A stretch of DNA of 64,000 nt from Deltaproteobacteria bacterium (lineage in GTDB: Bacteria; Myxococcota; B64-G9): positions 1 to 64,000 of the forward strand of contig JAFCZJ010000012.1 in NCBI GenBank assembly GCA_019314375.1, read 5' to 3'. Positions 42,994-51,659 of this stretch are shown here, one piece after another. A program made the translations under genes and the position numbers. Each line of letters begins with the position of its first letter. The first letter of the stretch is position 1. A model generated the notes under the pieces. That model did no database searches. It was not told the DNA's origin and saw only the letters and a list, made by a program, of their open reading frames with translations.

Positions 42994-44424
42994 TCAGAAT
43001 CGGAAGTAGATGAAAGGGTTGTAAGTACCGCTGGCCAGGGGAAGCACGCATAGCAAGAGCAGGAGGAGCAGAGTCACCGAGCTGACAAGCTGGACCAGGC
43101 CGCGGGTGGTCTCGTGGCGTTCAGCGGTCAACCATTTCTTGAGGATCGGCAGGACCGGTAACGAGCAGACCAGCCCCAGCAGCAACACCAAGATGACCAG
43201 GGGATTGGCATAGGTGCCTGGTCCATAGCGCGCGTCAGGGGCGTCGGCGAAGCCCATGAGTGAAGCATAGTATTGTCCTGCCTGGGTGAGGGTTTCGGCG
43301 CGGAACACCACCCAACCTGCCCCGAACACCAGCACCGTATAGATGTGGCGCAAGGGTCGCCATGAGCGGTCGAGGACCTGCCCAAAGGCTGTTCGTTCGA
43401 GAGCAAGAAAAATGCCGTGATAGAGGCCCCAGACCACAAAAGTCCAGACCGCGCCATGCCAAAGCCCACAGAGAAAGAACACAAGGACAAGGTTGACATA
43501 GGTCCGCATGGCTCCATGGCGGTTGCCGCCCAGAGGGATGTACAGGTAGTCGCGGAACCAGGTACTCAAGGAAATGTGCCAGCGCCGCCAGAACTCGCGC
43601 ACCGACTTCGCGACGTAAGGGTAGTTGAAATTTTCCGGGAAATCGAAGCCAAGCATGCGCCCCAGGCCGATGGCCATGTCGGAGTAGCCTGAGAAATCGA
43701 AATAGATCTGAAAAGTATAGCAAATGACGCCAAGCCAGGCCGTAGCGACGGGCAAGCTCGTGGGATCGAGTTTGAATATCTGATCGGCTGTTACAGCCAG
43801 GGTGTTGGCGATCAGGACCTTCTTGGCCAGGCCGATGATGAAACGTTGAATGCCCTTCTGGAATTTTTCGCAGTTTACTATCCGGTGGGTGATTTGTTCC
43901 GCCACCTGGTGGTATCGCACGATGGGTCCGGCGATCAGCTGGGGGAAGAGCGAAACGAACAGCGCTAGTTTGATCGGGCTGCGTTGTACTTCGCTTTGGC
44001 CGCGATACACATCAATGACATAGCTTAGTGCCTGGAAGGTGAAGAATGAGATGCCGATGGGCAGGTGTACCTGGGGGATGTCCAGGGTGCCTATTCCTGC
44101 CGCCGCCAGCAAGTGGTTGAGGTTGTCTGCCAGGAAGTTGGCGTATTTGAAAGCACCCAGGAGACCAAGGTTTATCGCCACCGCGCCGATCAGGACTCGG
44201 CGTTTTTTTCTGGGCGAGGATGTGCGGCCGAGTAGACGGCCGCAGACATAGTTGCTGGCAATGGAGACGACCATGATGCCGACATACTCGGCCTCGCCCC
44301 AAGTGTAGAACAGCAAACTTGCCAGCATGAGGAAGACGTTGCGTCCTCGGAGCGGGAGGATTAGGTAAATTGCCAGCACAAGGGGGAGGAAGAAGAAGAG
44401 AAAGGTGACCGAGCTGAATACCAT
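42994..44424 (-). CDS. MBOAT-family O-acyltransferase (AlgI-like)
   Basis: The 476-residue inner-membrane protein has about ten membrane segments and the MBOAT signature: PIGISFFTFQALSYVIDVYRG, FWRRWHISLSTWFRDYLYIPLGGN and the catalytic-His segment GLWHGAVWTF (His near 325). AlgI-type MBOATs carry acetyl groups across the membrane for alginate, cellulose or peptidoglycan acetylation. The AlgJ-like gene follows directly, forming a two-gene acetylation module. No polymer-synthesis genes adjoin, so the target polymer is unknown. Confidence 0.92.
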   Translation of the reverse strand: MVFSSVTFLFFFLPLVLAIYLILPLRGRNVFLMLASLLFYTWGEAEYVGIMVVSIASNYVCGRLLGRTSSPRKKRRVLIGAVAINLGLLGAFKYANFLADNLNHLLAAAGIGTLDIPQVHLPIGISFFTFQALSYVIDVYRGQSEVQRSPIKLALFVSLFPQLIAGPIVRYHQVAEQITHRIVNCEKFQKGIQRFIIGLAKKVLIANTLAVTADQIFKLDPTSLPVATAWLGVICYTFQIYFDFSGYSDMAIGLGRMLGFDFPENFNYPYVAKSVREFWRRWHISLSTWFRDYLYIPLGGNRHGAMRTYVNLVLVFFLCGLWHGAVWTFVVWGLYHGIFLALERTAFGQVLDRSWRPLRHIYTVLVFGAGWVVFRAETLTQAGQYYASLMGFADAPDARYGPGTYANPLVILVLLLGLVCSLPVLPILKKWLTAERHETTRGLVQLVSSVTLLLLLLLCVLPLASGTYNPFIYFRF

Positions 44425-44452
44425 CGAGCTGTTTTGCCTTTTCCTGTGCGGC

Positions 44453-44971
44453 TTAGGTCAGATCTACATCCACGCGGATTTTTAAGGTTACTTCTAGTTC
44501 TACCAGGTCGGGGGGTGGGGGGTTGAGGGTGGCTTGGACCTTGATGGCCATGTTGCCGGCCTCTAAGTAGGGTTTGAGCTCTAAGTTGTCTTCTACCTGG
44601 AACTGGACTTCACGGACGCCTTCGGCGATGGATGCCTGGAAGGCGATACGGGCCGTTGGGAGGCCATCGGCCTCGGCTGAGAACTCCATGTCCTCGATGA
44701 AACTCAGGTCTTGTGTGAGGCCTCCCTGTGAGGTCATGCGGAGGCTTACTTCCAGGACTTTCATGCTGTCTATGTCGCCGGGATCTACGTCTTTGTCGGA
44801 CAGCGCGCGCCCCAGCCCCGCTGAAAAATTGGCCATGCCGGGGAAGTACAAGCCCGCCGCGCCCACGCCGCCTGTCCCCACCAGGTCGAACTCCACCACA
44901 TCCAGGCCGCAGGCAACAGGGCCTAGGGTTAGCAAGCAAATGAGCAAGGGACGAAGCAGTTTCTTCATCAT
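44453..44971 (-). CDS. Small lipoprotein of unknown function
   Basis: The 172-residue product has a good lipobox (GPVAC, Cys21). It is followed by a beta-rich domain with alternating hydrophobic strands (SMKVLEVSLRMTSQGG, REVQFQVEDNLELKPYLEAGNMAIKVQATLN, LVELEVTLKIRVDVDLT). It resembles small LEA- or Ig-like periplasmic lipoproteins, but I cannot name a family. An AGGAGG site precedes the start. It lies upstream of the MBOAT pair on the same strand and divergent to the PAS-GGDEF gene. Confidence 0.7.
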   Translation of the reverse strand: MMKKLLRPLLICLLTLGPVACGLDVVEFDLVGTGGVGAAGLYFPGMANFSAGLGRALSDKDVDPGDIDSMKVLEVSLRMTSQGGLTQDLSFIEDMEFSAEADGLPTARIAFQASIAEGVREVQFQVEDNLELKPYLEAGNMAIKVQATLNPPPPDLVELEVTLKIRVDVDLT

Positions 44972-45025
44972 CGATTCCTCCTTGTTTGATATTCGTAGAT
45001 TTGGTTGGGGACTGCAAGGAATGCT

Positions 45026-45985
45026 ATGAATGGACCGACTGATTGGACGGGAGCACTCAGCATGGATCTCGGCATGGAACTCGGCATCTTGAATCGCACA
45101 CTGTTGGAGCAGATGCGTGAGGGTGTGTATTTGGTGGATCGTGATCGCCGTATTCAGTACTGGAACCCGGCGGCCGAGCGCATCACGGGTTTTGCTGCCT
45201 CGGAAGTTGTCGGCTCACATTGTCATAACCGGGTTCTGATGCACATGGATGAATCGGGCCATTTGCTCTGCGAGGGCGGTTGTCCGCTGCACAAGACACT
45301 TCATGACAAACAGAGCCGGGAGTTGCGGGTTTATTTCCACCACAAGATGGGGCATCGAGTACCCGTGATGGTCCGCTGCGTGCCTTGGAAGGATGAGGAT
45401 GGGGAGCTTTTGGGTGCCGTGGAGTTTTTTTGGCCCGAGGGACGGGAAGAGCAGTTGCAAGAGCGCTTGCAGGAACTGGAGCGCATGGCTTTGCTCGATC
45501 CTTTGACCCGGTTGGTGAACCGTCGGCACCTGGACGCCAGTTTGGATAGTCGATTGGGGGAATTGCGTCGCTTCGGCTGGCCTTTCGGCCTGCTTTTCGT
45601 GGACGTGGATCGCTTCAAGCAGGTGAATGATTCCTTTGGTCATGAGGTCGGTGACAAGGTCCTCAAGCTTGTGTCCTTGACCCTGGTCAACAGCGTGCGT
45701 CCTTTTGATATGGTGGGGCGTTGGGGCGGGGAAGAGTTCTTGGCCATCTTGACCAACGTCACGCCTGAACAGTTGATGCATGTGGCCGAACGGTCCAGGC
45801 TTTTGGTCGAGGGCAGCGATTTGAAAGAGGGTTCACATTTGCTGTCCGTCACCGTATCCCTGGGGGCCACCATGGCCCGGCCGGAGGACGACCCGGCGAG
45901 CTTGTTTTCCCGAGTCGACAAGCTCATGTACGCCAGCAAGCGAGCGGGGAGAAACCAGGTCACCGGCGATATCCAAGACCCTTAG
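45026..45985 (+). CDS. PAS-GGDEF diguanylate cyclase
   Basis: The 319-residue protein has an N-terminal PAS sensor domain (about 15-130; LLEQMREGVYLVDRDRRIQYWNPAAERITGF) and a C-terminal GGDEF domain. It makes cyclic di-GMP from GTP. The active site is GGEEF (234-238), and an RxxD inhibitory site (RPFD, 225-228) has the right spacing. The PAS domain contains CHNRV and CEGGCPLHK, with several Cys and His near the ligand pocket that might bind a cofactor. The ATG at 45026 has AAGGA 5 nt upstream. A PilZ gene follows 38 nt later. Confidence 0.9.
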   Translation: MNGPTDWTGALSMDLGMELGILNRTLLEQMREGVYLVDRDRRIQYWNPAAERITGFAASEVVGSHCHNRVLMHMDESGHLLCEGGCPLHKTLHDKQSRELRVYFHHKMGHRVPVMVRCVPWKDEDGELLGAVEFFWPEGREEQLQERLQELERMALLDPLTRLVNRRHLDASLDSRLGELRRFGWPFGLLFVDVDRFKQVNDSFGHEVGDKVLKLVSLTLVNSVRPFDMVGRWGGEEFLAILTNVTPEQLMHVAERSRLLVEGSDLKEGSHLLSVTVSLGATMARPEDDPASLFSRVDKLMYASKRAGRNQVTGDIQDP

Positions 45986-46023
45986 CGTTGACGGCCGGGT
46001 CGGGGGCGTGAGAGCATTCCTTC

Positions 46024-46374
46024 ATGAGCCATGATGAATTCAAAGAACGTCGTCGTCATGTCCGGGTGGAATTGGCCGCGGTGGCCAGGGTGAATTGGGG
46101 GGACGTAACCGAGACCTATCACACGAGCAACATCAGCGCCGGGGGTGTCTTCCTCCTGGCCGATAGCCTGCCCGAAGCTGAGCATGAGATTGAACTGGAT
46201 CTCTTTTTGCCGCAGGTGCACGCGCCCGTGCGGGCCAAAGGAGAGGTGGTCTGGTTCCGTCGGCAGGAACCCAGCGGTTTCGCGGTCAAGTTCACCAAGA
46301 TAAGCCAGGCTGCGGCTGAGTTGATTCGCCTGATCGTACAACGACACGGGCGGAGCATCTCGGAGCAAACATGA
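46024..46374 (+). CDS. PilZ-domain c-di-GMP receptor
   Basis: This 116-residue protein is a single PilZ domain with the RxxxR motif (RRHVR, near 10-14) and the NxSxxG motif (NISAGG). It ends with VKFTKISQAAAELIRLIVQRHG. It should bind c-di-GMP and transmit the signal by protein contact. It sits between a diguanylate cyclase gene and a large surface-protein gene (4-nt overlap), so local c-di-GMP control of that protein or its export is likely. Confidence 0.92.
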   Translation: MSHDEFKERRRHVRVELAAVARVNWGDVTETYHTSNISAGGVFLLADSLPEAEHEIELDLFLPQVHAPVRAKGEVVWFRRQEPSGFAVKFTKISQAAAELIRLIVQRHGRSISEQT

Positions 46375-49292
46375 AGGCCCGTTTCTGTTTTTTGATTTTC
46401 CTCTTGGCGCTTTGTCAAAACACATGGGCGCTGGCCGATATGGCTTGGCGCTGGGAGCGGCCTGCCCTTCATGGGCATGATCTGCAAGCCTTGCATGGAT
46501 ATCCCGGCGATTCTCTGCGACTGCTGGCGGCGGGGCAGGATGGGGCCTTGATCACAAGTCTGGATGGGGGTCAGAGCTGGCGAGTGGCCCAGGGGCCCGA
46601 CCAGGCCGACTTGCGGGCTGCTGTTTGGGCTGATTCCTGGTGGGTGCTGGCGGTGGGCAGCCAGGGTTCCATTTGGCGATCCGAGGACGCGGGCCTGCAT
46701 TTCCGTCCCCAGCGCTCCGGTCTTTCAGTCAACTTGCACGGGCTGACCTGCGTTCATCCCAGGGTTTGTTGGGCTGTCGGCGATGGCGGTCACATCTTGA
46801 GAACTTGGGATGGAGGCCGATCCTGGCTCGATCAGGACTCAGGCGCCATCCAGGATCTGCGGGCCGTAGCTGCCTTGAGTCCCTCTTTTGTGTTGGCTAC
46901 GGGGGAGGGCGGGACGCTGTTGCGGAGTACGGATGGCGGGCGGCTTTGGGAACGGATCAACACCGGCGCGTATTACACCCTGCTGGATGTCACCATCGTG
47001 GACGCCAGGCTGGCATTGGCCGTGGGACACAACGGCACCATCATTCGCAGCGGGGATGGTTTGACTTTTGGTCAAGTGGCGGGCGTGGGTACCGTGCGCA
47101 ACCTGGCCGCGGTGGCCTTCGCGGGCCGCGGCTTGGGCTGCGCCGTGGGCGAGGGCGGTACCATTCTGATAAGCCACGACACAGGCTTGAGCTGGACCGA
47201 GGTGGACTCCGGCGTGACGGCCGCATTGAATGCGGTGTGGTGGGCCGACGCCGAACATGGCTTTGTCGCCGGTGACGCGGGACTGTTGTTGATCACGTCG
47301 GACGGGGGGCTGAGCTGGCAAGTGGCAAGCGATCCGCCGGCCGGTGCCATGCATGGCTTGGCTTTTGATGAATCGGGTTTGGGACTTGCGGTCGGGGATG
47401 GGGGCGGCATGTGGTTGCGGGCGGCGGGCGATGCTCCTTGGCAGGCAATAGAGTCGCCAAGTGGAGCGCGCCTGTCCTCTGTTGCAGCCGCGGGGTCGGG
47501 CCGGTTTTGGGCGGTGGGTGCCAGCGAATCCGGCGGTGGCCGCATCCTGGCAAGCGTCGACGGGGGCGCGAATTGGATAAGCCAGATGGCGGAAGCGCCA
47601 AACGCTTTTTTCGGTGTGGACTTTGTCGATGCGGAGCTCGGCTGGGCCGTGGGATACGCAGGCAGCATTTGGGCCACCGCGGATGGCGGCCAGAACTGGC
47701 AGCCGCAAAGCGCCGAGAGTTCGGCCTGGCTGCACGATGTGGCTTTCGCGGACGGAAGCCTCGGTTTGATCGTGGGGGATGACGGTACCCTGCTGCGCAG
47801 CGCCGACGGGGGGCAGAGCTGGCAACGCATCGCTTTGTCCACCGCCGCGGATTTGCATGCTGTGACCTGGCAGGCGGGGGGTGTTTCCTGGGTGGCTGGA
47901 AGCGATGGCGGTTTGTTGAAGAGCGATGATGGGGGACTGAGTTGGGCAGAGGTAGATCTGGGTATTGAGATGGATTTTGAGGCTTTGGCCTTTTCACCCA
48001 GCGGTCTGAGGGGATTTGTAGGCGGCGAGTTGGGCCGGGTGTGGGCGACGCGGGACGGTGGATTGAGTTGGTTTGAACAGAGCTTGCCTTGTAGCCGAAG
48101 GCTTCGGGCTCTGGTCGTCCCCTCCGAGGATGCCGTTTGGGTGGCCGGCTCGGACGGCGCGATATTGTCAAGCAATAGCGCGGGTTGCGGCGTCGAAGAT
48201 CTCTGTGACGGCAAAGACAGCGACTGCGATGGCAACACGGATGAAGATTTCCGGCCGACCCTCTGCGGTGCCGGTATTTGTCGCGGCGCTACGCTCTGTG
48301 AGGAAGGCCAAGAGCGTTGCCCGGATCTTGCGAGCGGCATAGAGCTTTGCGATGGCCTGGACAACGATTGCGACGGATTGATCGACGAGGAAAGCTCGCC
48401 ATGTGCCGATGGCTTGGCCTGTCTTTGCGGTACTTGCGCCGGGGGTTGTCAGGAGGACGCGGGCTGTCCGGACTCGGATCGGATTTGTCGTCAAGGTTGG
48501 TGTGTGCCTCCTTGTTGCGGTGTTGAATGTGATCCCGGTTTTGTCTGTGTGGATGGAGCCTGTGCGGACCCCTGCGAGGATTCGAGCTGCGGGGATGAGC
48601 TGGTTTGCAGCCTGGGTGCCTGCGTGGAGAAGGATTGCTTTGACCCTGCCTTGGCCTGTACGGAATCGCAGCGATGCCTTGTGGACCCCTGGACGGGTCG
48701 GGGAAATTGTTTGCCCGATCCCTGCGCAGGCGTGGTTTGTCAGAGTCCGGCGCTTTGCCGCGAGGGTCTGTGCGTGACGCCAGCCTGTGGGGCCTGTGCC
48801 TTCTGGCAGCTCTGCATCCAGGGTGCTTGTTTGGATACCGTCTGCGCGGGTCTTGTTTGTCTGCCTGGGCAGGTCTGCCAGCAGAATCGTTGCGCGGGGG
48901 ATCCCTGCCAGGGCGTGGCTTGTCCGGATCACAGTCGCTGTCTCGATGGCTTGTGTTTGCCTGACGGTTGCGAAGCCTTGGCCTGTCCGGAAGAGAGCCC
49001 TTGTGAAGGTGGTTTTTGTGTGGTGCCTGAAGAGGACCGGGATGCGGGCTCGGACGCCGGAAGCGACGCCGGGTTGCCGGATGCAGGTGGTGATGCAGGT
49101 TTTGTTGATGGTTCGGACGGAGAAAACACAGGAGATGGAGACCATCGACCGGAACCCACCCTGGGTACCCCCACGGGCTGCGGGTGCCGGGCCGGCTACG
49201 GAGGATTCGGCTTGTCTGGTTTTGGGCTGTTTGCTTTGTGGATGTTCTTTTTGGCCTGGGGCCGAGGGAAACTCAGTCGCCGGCGTCCTTGA
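46371..49292 (+). CDS. Large surface protein: YCF48-like propeller, MopE-type repeats, Cys-rich region, MYXO-CTERM-like tail
   Basis: The 973-residue protein has a signal peptide (ending ALA-D). About a dozen YCF48/sortilin-like propeller blades occupy residues 25-600 (GxSWxxxxxG, GxxGxIWRSxDGG). Two MopE-like DCDG repeats follow (KDSDCDGNTDED, LDNDCDGLIDEE), then about 250 residues of Cys-rich CxxGxC units. An acidic Asp/Gly-rich linker leads to a GCGC motif, a hydrophobic span and a final SRRRP. That tail matches the MYXO-CTERM anchor processed by myxosortase. It probably displays a binding propeller on the cell surface. Its ATG overlaps the PilZ stop, and its 3' end overlaps the convergent FHA gene by 20 nt. 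Confidence 0.85.
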   Translation: MKARFCFLIFLLALCQNTWALADMAWRWERPALHGHDLQALHGYPGDSLRLLAAGQDGALITSLDGGQSWRVAQGPDQADLRAAVWADSWWVLAVGSQGSIWRSEDAGLHFRPQRSGLSVNLHGLTCVHPRVCWAVGDGGHILRTWDGGRSWLDQDSGAIQDLRAVAALSPSFVLATGEGGTLLRSTDGGRLWERINTGAYYTLLDVTIVDARLALAVGHNGTIIRSGDGLTFGQVAGVGTVRNLAAVAFAGRGLGCAVGEGGTILISHDTGLSWTEVDSGVTAALNAVWWADAEHGFVAGDAGLLLITSDGGLSWQVASDPPAGAMHGLAFDESGLGLAVGDGGGMWLRAAGDAPWQAIESPSGARLSSVAAAGSGRFWAVGASESGGGRILASVDGGANWISQMAEAPNAFFGVDFVDAELGWAVGYAGSIWATADGGQNWQPQSAESSAWLHDVAFADGSLGLIVGDDGTLLRSADGGQSWQRIALSTAADLHAVTWQAGGVSWVAGSDGGLLKSDDGGLSWAEVDLGIEMDFEALAFSPSGLRGFVGGELGRVWATRDGGLSWFEQSLPCSRRLRALVVPSEDAVWVAGSDGAILSSNSAGCGVEDLCDGKDSDCDGNTDEDFRPTLCGAGICRGATLCEEGQERCPDLASGIELCDGLDNDCDGLIDEESSPCADGLACLCGTCAGGCQEDAGCPDSDRICRQGWCVPPCCGVECDPGFVCVDGACADPCEDSSCGDELVCSLGACVEKDCFDPALACTESQRCLVDPWTGRGNCLPDPCAGVVCQSPALCREGLCVTPACGACAFWQLCIQGACLDTVCAGLVCLPGQVCQQNRCAGDPCQGVACPDHSRCLDGLCLPDGCEALACPEESPCEGGFCVVPEEDRDAGSDAGSDAGLPDAGGDAGFVDGSDGENTGDGDHRPEPTLGTPTGCGCRAGYGGFGLSGFGLFALWMFFLAWGRGKLSRRRP

Positions 49293-49782
49293 AGCGATCC
49301 AGCATTTCCGCGAAGGCCTGAGGACCGTAGAACAAGTAATCGCAGTCGCCGAAAGAAACGATGTTTCCGTCTCTCACAAAGACCGCTTCGCCGCTCTCGA
49401 CAAGATGTCCATTCAGGTAGGTGCCGTTGGTTGATCCCGAATCGCCTAATTTGTATGCATGTTGCTCTTCCTCGTAGACGATGAAGGCGTGGCGTTTGGA
49501 AACTGTTGAATGCTCGATGGAGAATTCACGATCTTCGCTGCGACCCACAAGCCACTTGCGTCCAGGCTTGGGTGGTGCCAGCACGTGGAAGTCCCGGATG
49601 CTCTTGGTGCTGCCGGATACGCTGGGATCCACATCCCGGTCGGCCATCTGGGTGTGGGCACTTGTGAAGTTGGATTTTCCGTGGGTGTCCGGATAGAGAA
49701 GGAATGGATGATCGTGTTCCAAGACAAATGCTTCGCCGCCGATTTCGCGATACTTTTGAAGATATTCTTGGACGGTTTCCAT
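49273..49782 (-). CDS. FHA-domain protein
   Basis: This 169-residue cytoplasmic protein has an FHA domain (about 78-155; LVGRSEDREFSI, STVSKRHAFIVYEE, DSGSTNGTYLNGH). The Ser/Arg/Asn residues that bind phosphothreonine are present. The first 75 residues are unassigned. It should read Ser/Thr kinase signals. The 3' end overlaps the surface-protein gene on the other strand. Confidence 0.85.
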   Translation of the reverse strand: METVQEYLQKYREIGGEAFVLEHDHPFLLYPDTHGKSNFTSAHTQMADRDVDPSVSGSTKSIRDFHVLAPPKPGRKWLVGRSEDREFSIEHSTVSKRHAFIVYEEEQHAYKLGDSGSTNGTYLNGHLVESGEAVFVRDGNIVSFGDCDYLFYGPQAFAEMLDRFKDAGD

Positions 49783-49850
49783 GGACGCTCCTCCATTTTT
49801 GATGATGCCAATGGTAGATCAGGCTGGGGACATGGGCAACCGCTTTCTAG

Positions 49851-49880
49851 TGGACAAGCGCATTTTTGCCGAGCCATAAT
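49851..49880 (+). promoter_or_regulatory. Candidate promoter for the DUF4177/def gene pair
   Basis: TGGACA (49851-49856) is followed after 18 nt by CATAAT (49875-49880), 24 nt before the ATG at 49904. The match is good but was judged by eye. Confidence 0.45.
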
Positions 49881-49903
49881 TCGCGGCAGACGAGGAGGTG
49901 TAC

Positions 49904-50098
49904 ATGCTCGCTTACAAGGTGGTTGAGACCAGCATCGTGACCGACGAGTCGATTGAGGAGATCATCAACCAGTGGGTGGCCGAGGGCTGGAACCTGGATG
50001 GCATTCAGTTTGCCATGCGGGAAGCATCCAAACGGCCGGCCATGGCCTTCGTGCTGTTCACGCGGCAGACAGAAGAGGGAGAAGGGGACAAAGAATGA
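49904..50098 (+). CDS. DUF4177-like small protein
   Basis: The 64-residue product (MLAYKVVETS, then IINQWVAEGWNLDGIQFAMREASKRPAMAFVLFTR) has the alpha/beta pattern of DUF4177: YKVVE near the start, a WVAEGW helix, then a hydrophobic strand. The family's role is unknown. The ATG is preceded by GAGGAGG, and the stop overlaps the def ATG in ATGA, so the two are coupled. Confidence 0.75.
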   Translation: MLAYKVVETSIVTDESIEEIINQWVAEGWNLDGIQFAMREASKRPAMAFVLFTRQTEEGEGDKE

Positions 50099-50640
50099 TT
50101 CTGCATGTGGCCAATTTGGGACATCCGGTATTGAGGCAAACCGCGGCATCCGTTTCCGACGAGGAGTTGAAAAGCGCACGTTTTCAGGCTTTCTGCGATG
50201 ATTTGATCGAGAGCATGCGTTTTCATGATGGCGTGGGTCTGGCCGCTCCCCAGGTTTTTGTCTCCAGCCGCGTGGTGGCCGTCTGGGTGCCGTCCGGGAT
50301 GGATGATGAAAAGGATGCCGGCCTTGAATCCGCGGTCTATGTGAACCCGGAAATCGAGTTGTTCGGGGAGGCCGAGGAGTTGGGCTGGGAGGGCTGTCTG
50401 TCGCTGAAGGACTTGCGAGGCCTCGTCCCTCGGCATCAAAAGGCCAGGCTCAGGGCCCTGGACCGCCACGGCAAGCCAATGGAACTGGAGCTGGAGGGTT
50501 TTGTGGCGCGGGTCTTCCAGCATGAACTGGATCATTTGAATGGCGTGGTTTTCGTCGATCGCATGGACGATATGGACAGCCTGTGTTTCTCAGCGGAACT
50601 CGAGCGCCACGGCGAAGAAGAAGATGACGACGAAGCTTGA
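50095..50640 (+). CDS. def: Peptide deformylase
   Basis: The 181-residue metalloenzyme removes the formyl group from the N-terminal methionine of new proteins. All three motifs are intact: GVGLAAPQ (46-53), EGCLS with Cys101, and HELDH with His143, Glu144 and His147; the Cys and two His bind the metal. The C-terminus ends in an acidic stretch (EEEDDDEA), somewhat longer than in E. coli Def. I chose the ATG overlapping the upstream stop. No fmt gene adjoins; instead an epmA-like gene overlaps the 3' end. Confidence 0.95.
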   Translation: MILHVANLGHPVLRQTAASVSDEELKSARFQAFCDDLIESMRFHDGVGLAAPQVFVSSRVVAVWVPSGMDDEKDAGLESAVYVNPEIELFGEAEELGWEGCLSLKDLRGLVPRHQKARLRALDRHGKPMELELEGFVARVFQHELDHLNGVVFVDRMDDMDSLCFSAELERHGEEEDDDEA

Positions 50641-51659
50641 TGACTTGCGCGAGGCCATCGGCCAGCGGAGTCGATTGCTTGCTTGCCTGCGCTCCTTTTT
50701 TGATGCCCGGGATTTTCTCGAGGTGCAAGGTGCAGACCCCGAGCCTGGTGCTGGCACCTGATCCGGCACCCCATTTAGACAGCTTCCAGACGATTTATCA
50801 TGATCCATCAGGTCGCATTCGACACCTGTATCTGCCCACTTCCCCCGAGCACCACATGAAGCGGATGCTGGCCGCGGGCTTCGAGCGCATCTACCAGATC
50901 GACTCTTTCTATCGGGATGGAGAACTGGGGCCTTTGCATAACCCGGAGTTCACCGGCCTGGAGTGGTACGAAGCGGGCGCTTCCATGGAAGACATCATGG
51001 ACTTCACCGAGGCCCTGGTGCGTCATGCGGCGCAGACCCTCTGCGGGGGTTTGCTTGTCTCTCGGCAGGGACACAAGCTGGACCTCTCCAAGCCCTTTGC
51101 TCGCGTGACCGTGCGAGAGGCCTTGATGCGATGGGCGCAAGTGGATGTGCCCGAAGACTGGAATGAAGAGGCTCTTCGCAGGGCCCTGGTTCAGGCTGGT
51201 TATCGCCTGAGTCCGGACGATGGTTTTGATGACCTGGTGAATCGACCCTTGATCGAGCGCGTGGAGCCGGCTTTGGAGGAATTGGGTCCGGCATTCCTCA
51301 CCGACTACCCCGCGCCCATGGCGGCCTTGGCCAGGTTGCGACCTTCGGCACCGGCGGTGGCTGAGCGCTTTGAGCTGTATATCGGCGGGCTGGAGCTATC
51401 GAACGGTTATGGTGAGCTCAATGACGCCAAAGAGCAGCGGCGACGTTTCAAGGAGCAATTGACCCAGAGGCGCCTGATGGGCAAATCGGATGTGCCCCTG
51501 GATGAGGCTTTTTTGCAGGCCCTGAGTCAGGGCATGCCGACCGCCGGCGGTAATGCCCTGGGGGTTGATCGTCTGCTCATGCTCTTGCTCGACAAGGCTC
51601 GTATTGAGCAGGTGATGGCTTTTTCGATGGTGGGGGAGTTGGGTTGGGGAGGGGACTAA
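50624..51659 (+). pseudogene. epmA: EpmA-like (PoxA/GenX) EF-P lysine ligase, frameshifted near its start
   Basis: EpmA is a class II lysyl-tRNA-synthetase paralogue that attaches beta-lysine to elongation factor P. From about 50737 to the stop the product matches the family: TPSLVLAPDPAPHLDSF, motif 2 in SFYRDGELGPLHNPEFTGLEWY, motif 3 in GMPTAGGNALGVDRLLMLLLDK. The matching N-terminus (SRLLACLRSFFDARDFLEVQ) is in a different frame, starting at the ATG at 50624. The frames meet at two adjacent 7-nt words, GTGCAAG (50723-50729) and GTGCAGA (50730-50736); removing one joins LEVQ to TPSLV. This could be a real null mutation, a frameshift used in expression, or a sequencing error. A shorter start (TTG 50637 or ATG 50640) would lack the true N-terminus. 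Confidence 0.82.

Noticed and set aside
50540-50761. A separate small gene overlapping def
   Set aside because: Its second half is the missing EpmA N-terminus, so it is better explained as the first part of a frameshifted gene.
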